Source of the DNA: Sphingopyxis sp.
Lineage (GTDB): Bacteria > Pseudomonadota > Alphaproteobacteria > Sphingomonadales > Sphingomonadaceae
Direction: 5' to 3'
NCBI GenBank assembly: GCA_016463225.1
Contig: JAEMRT010000053.1
Coordinates: 1,575-34,653, forward strand
DNA length: 33,079 nucleotides
This document shows, in pieces, positions 30,822 through 33,079 of the stretch (its first letter is position 1; each line of letters begins with the position of its first letter). The translations under genes were made by a program, and so were the position numbers. The notes under the pieces were generated by a model. That model was not told the DNA's origin. It worked only from the letters and a program-made list of their open reading frames with translations, and did no database searches.

Positions 30822-32417
30822 TCATTTGAACAGGCTGCCCAATATCCCGCGCATCAGCTGGCCGCCCAGTTTGCCCGCGACCTGCCGTCCGATGCTCGTC
30901 GCGGCGGAACGCGCCGCCGATTGCACCATTTTTTCGGTCATCGACGGTTTGGCTGCCTCGCGCGCCGCCGCTGTTTCCAGCCGCAGCCGCTCTTTCTCTT
31001 CGGCGACCTTGCGCTTCGCCTCTTCCTTCGCGGCGATCGCCGCCTGCTTGTCGGCTTCGACCTGCGCCTTGGCTTCGATCGCGGCGGCCTGCGCCTGCTC
31101 AGCCTTGGCTGCGAGCAGTTCCTCGGCGCTCTCGCGATCGACCGCGGTGTCATATTTGCCCTCGACCGGCGAGATCGACTTGATGATCGCTCGCTCCTTG
31201 GCGTCGAGAGGCCCGGCGCGCGAGCAGGGCGGCTTGATCAGCGTGCGTTCGACCGGCGACGGTGCGCCGTCGGGCATCAGCAGCGAGACGAGCGCCTCGC
31301 CGACCTTGAGCTCGGTGATCTCGCGCGCAACGTCGACCTTGGGATTGGGGCGGAAGGTTTCGGCGGCGGCCTTGACCGCTTTTTGGTCGCGCGGGGTGAA
31401 GGCGCGCAGCGCGTGCTGGACGCGGTTTCCGAGCTGGCCCGCGACATCCTCGGGAATGTCGATCGGGTTCTGGGTGACGAAATAGACCCCGACGCCCTTG
31501 GAGCGGATCAGGCGCACGACCTGCTCGATCTTTTCGGTCAGCGCCGGCGGCGCATCGTCGAACAGCAGATGTGCTTCGTCAAAGAAGAAGACGAGCTTGG
31601 GTTTGTCGGGGTCGCCAATCTCGGGCAGCGTTTCGAACATCTCGCTGAGCAGCCAGAGCAGGAAGGTTGCGTAGAGCTTCGGGCTCGCCATCAGCTTGTC
31701 GGCGGCGAGGATGTTGACATAGCCGCGGCCATTGTCGTCACAGCGGATCATGTCCTGGATGTCGAGCGCGGGTTCACCGAAAAAATGCGCGCCGCCCTGA
31801 CTTTCGAGGGTGAGCAGCTGGCGCTGGATCGTGCCGACGGTCGCCTTCGACACATTGCCATATTTTGTGGTGAGTTCGTCGGCATTCTCGGCGCACCAGA
31901 CGAGCATCGCCTGCAAATCGCCAAGGTCGAGCAGCAGCAGATTCTGCTCGTCGGCGACGCGGAAGGCAATCGCGAGAACGCCCTCCTGCACCTCGTTGAG
32001 CCCCATCAGCCGTGCGAGCAGCAGCGGCCCCATTTCGGAAATGGTGGTTCGAATGGGGTGTCCCTGTTCGCCGAACAAGTCCCAGAAGATCACCGGATTG
32101 TCGTGGTACGCCCATTCGGTGTCGCCAATCTCGGCGGCGCGCGCTGCGAAAATTTCGTGCATCTTCGACATCGGGCTACCTGCCATCGCCATGCCGGCAA
32201 GGTCGCCCTTGACGTCGGCGACGAACACCGGGACCCCGATCGCCGAAAACCCCTCGGTCAGCCCCTGCAAGGTGACCGTCTTGCCGGTGCCGGTCGCGCC
32301 GGCAATCAGCCCGTGACGGTTCGCGCGCTTGAGCACCAGCGACTGGCGCGGCCCGTCCGGGGCTCCGCCGCCGCCCAGGCCGATATAAATCTCGCTTGCC
32401 GTGCTGACGTCGCTCAC
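30822..32417 (-). CDS. HerA-like / DUF853-type P-loop ATPase
   Basis: Protein of 531 residues. GTG 32417 is preferred because GGAGG stands 7 bases upstream and a longer frame upstream overlaps the VOC gene. Walker A GATGTGKT (40-47) and Walker B in [15 protein letters not shown], together with [14 protein letters not shown] (a sensor-like segment), place it in the HerA/FtsK-superfamily DUF853 proteins. Residues ~410-475 are an Ala/Glu/Lys/Arg-rich coiled coil. The C-terminus [20 protein letters not shown] may be a short amphipathic tail. These proteins are chromosomal and conserved in many proteobacteria; the exact DNA role is unknown. It follows the VOC gene by 71 bases on the same strand. 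Confidence 0.9.
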   Translation of the reverse strand: MSDVSTASEIYIGLGGGGAPDGPRQSLVLKRANRHGLIAGATGTGKTVTLQGLTEGFSAIGVPVFVADVKGDLAGMAMAGSPMSKMHEIFAARAAEIGDTEWAYHDNPVIFWDLFGEQGHPIRTTISEMGPLLLARLMGLNEVQEGVLAIAFRVADEQNLLLLDLGDLQAMLVWCAENADELTTKYGNVSKATVGTIQRQLLTLESQGGAHFFGEPALDIQDMIRCDDNGRGYVNILAADKLMASPKLYATFLLWLLSEMFETLPEIGDPDKPKLVFFFDEAHLLFDDAPPALTEKIEQVVRLIRSKGVGVYFVTQNPIDIPEDVAGQLGNRVQHALRAFTPRDQKAVKAAAETFRPNPKVDVAREITELKVGEALVSLLMPDGAPSPVERTLIKPPCSRAGPLDAKERAIIKSISPVEGKYDTAVDRESAEELLAAKAEQAQAAAIEAKAQVEADKQAAIAAKEEAKRKVAEEKERLRLETAAAREAAKPSMTEKMVQSAARSAATSIGRQVAGKLGGQLMRGILGSLFK

Positions 32418-32488
32418 CCGCTGTCCTCCACTCTGAAACCTGTTCCCAAGGTCTAGAGCGGAGGGGCAGGAAATCAAGCGACGCGCGC

Positions 32489-32860
32489 TCAGCCCATGAT
32501 GAAGGCGTTGAGCTTGTTGCCGTCGAGGTCGCGGAAATATCCGGCGTAAAAACCCTCGCCGCGCGGTCCCGGAGGACCTTCGCATGTTCCCCCATGCGCG
32601 AGCGCGATGTCATAGAGCCGCTGGACCTGTTCCTTGTCCTTCGCCGCCAGTGCGACCATCACACCATTGCCGACGCTCGCCGGATTGCCGTCGAATGGCT
32701 TGGTCAGCCCGATCCCGGCACCGCCATCGGCCTTGCCCCACGCGATGAAGCCATCATAGTCCATCATCCGCGGCACGCCCAGTTCGGCAGCGAGCGCGTC
32801 ATATAAGGGCGCCGCCTTGGCCAGATCATTGGTGCCCAGCGTTACATATCCGATCATCAT
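32489..32860 (-). CDS. VOC-superfamily (glyoxalase/bleomycin-resistance fold) protein
   Basis: Protein of 123 residues from ATG 32860 (an ATG at 32857 is adjacent), with GGGAGAG just upstream. The first half begins [20 protein letters not shown]. The second half ends [20 protein letters not shown], the FRDPDGN-type strand of VOC proteins in which the acidic residue usually binds metal. A candidate metal ligand set cannot be fully traced, and a glyoxalase I activity is not claimed. It may be in one transcript with the DUF853-type gene 71 bases downstream. Confidence 0.9.
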   Translation of the reverse strand: MMIGYVTLGTNDLAKAAPLYDALAAELGVPRMMDYDGFIAWGKADGGAGIGLTKPFDGNPASVGNGVMVALAAKDKEQVQRLYDIALAHGGTCEGPPGPRGEGFYAGYFRDLDGNKLNAFIMG

Positions 32861-32915
32861 ATCTCTCCCGACTCATTACTGAAGGAACATAATAAGAACA
32901 TAAAATGAGTCGCGC

Positions 32916-32956
32916 AAAGAAAAAGGGCGCCGGACCCCAAGGTCGCGGCGCCCTTT
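32916..32956 (-). terminator. Rho-independent terminator of the DegP/Do-like gene
   Basis: On the minus strand, 23 bases after the stop of the truncated gene, an 11-bp perfect stem AAAGGGCGCCG / CGGCGCCCTTT (32922-32932 with 32946-32956) carries an inner GACC/GGTC stem. It is followed by a T-rich tract (TTCTTT). This fits an intrinsic terminator for the right-hand gene and separates it from the VOC gene. Confidence 0.82.
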
Positions 32957-32979
32957 CCTAAGGCTCGATTCGCGGGCGC

Positions 32980-33079
32980 TTATTTCTTGACGCGCACCGC
33001 GATGAAGGCCGACGGACCACCACGACGCAGGATTTCGAGCAGCACCGCATCGCGGCCCGCCTTCTTCGCGTCGGCGACC
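32980..33079 (-). CDS. C-terminal end of a probable Do/DegP-type serine endopeptidase (partial)
   Basis: Only the last 32 codons and the TAA stop (32982-32980) are inside the window; the gene enters from the right. The visible peptide includes DAKKAGRDAVLLEILRRGGP and ends SAFIAVRVKK. This resembles the end of the second PDZ domain of Do-family periplasmic proteases (pattern A...GR..VLL.I.R.G...F..V.V). With so little sequence the assignment rests on pattern and on the terminator placed downstream. Confidence 0.55.
   Translation of the reverse strand, partial: VADAKKAGRDAVLLEILRRGGPSAFIAVRVKK

Noticed and set aside
30921..32456. Long open frame (511 codons) on the plus strand
   Set aside because: It is antisense to the DUF853-type ATPase gene, whose motifs and ribosome site are clear. 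GC-rich codon bias opens the opposite frame, and its translation is low-complexity Arg/Asp/Gly without domains.
1..33079. CRISPR array, tRNA or rRNA genes
   Set aside because: No regularly spaced repeats, cloverleaf-like segments or rRNA signatures were seen; the element boundary in particular has no tRNA gene.

Overview
The window looks like a sphingomonad (alphaproteobacterial) chromosome carrying an integrated, self-transmissible or mobilisable element. The flank on the right (about 25.2-33.1 kb) is ordinary GC-rich housekeeping DNA: sseA-type sulfurtransferase, a proline-rich membrane protein, queF, a hotdog thioesterase, a cytochrome P450, a globin-like protein, a HerA-like (DUF853) ATPase, a VOC protein and the C-terminus of a probable DegP/Do-type protease. 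The species assignment is an inference from protein style and intergenic repeats; no rRNA or tRNA gene is present to confirm it.

The left 25 kb is the mobile element. It opens with the N-terminal part of a TraA-type relaxase/helicase (minus strand, running off the left edge). A recognisable oriT of the RSF1010/pTi class follows, then divergent traC and traD, a membrane-anchored protein coupled to traD, and an unusual operon of a lone nucleotidyltransferase, a FecI-like ECF sigma factor and a sigma-region-4-like protein. Next come a nucleotidyltransferase-HEPN fusion and a large ParB-like protein with a structured leader. The element ends on the right with an AlpA-type regulator, a small conserved-looking ORF and a large serine recombinase. 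The recombinase frame runs without a stop into the antisense of sseA, so the right element/chromosome junction lies close to the 3' end of sseA (about 25.19-25.21 kb).

Between the ParB-like gene and the AlpA gene (about 7.5-22.5 kb) sits a cargo island that looks like a biological-conflict (defence) locus. In order it holds: (i) a trypsin-like peptidase translationally coupled to a small Trypco1-like protein, flanked by two imperfect ~57-bp direct repeats; (ii) a SEC-C plus HNH-like zinc protein; (iii) on the minus strand, a 2021-residue protein with an N-terminal PD-(D/E)XK/Cap4-like nuclease, a STAND/NACHT-like NTPase and a long helical-repeat tail; (iv) a 401-residue HEPN-like protein of unknown function; (v) divergently, a second giant protein (1459 residues), again nuclease + P-loop NTPase + helical repeats, but with an atypical Walker B. 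The two giants resemble the Avs architecture (effector-STAND-sensor repeats) without my being able to assign them to a known Avs family. This island is the best candidate for an undescribed system.

How the parts may work together (inference): the relaxase, oriT, traC/D and recombinase move the element. The ParB-like protein, AlpA and sigma/NTase genes maintain or regulate it. The central island is host-protective or competitive cargo carried at a hotspot between the maintenance and integration modules.
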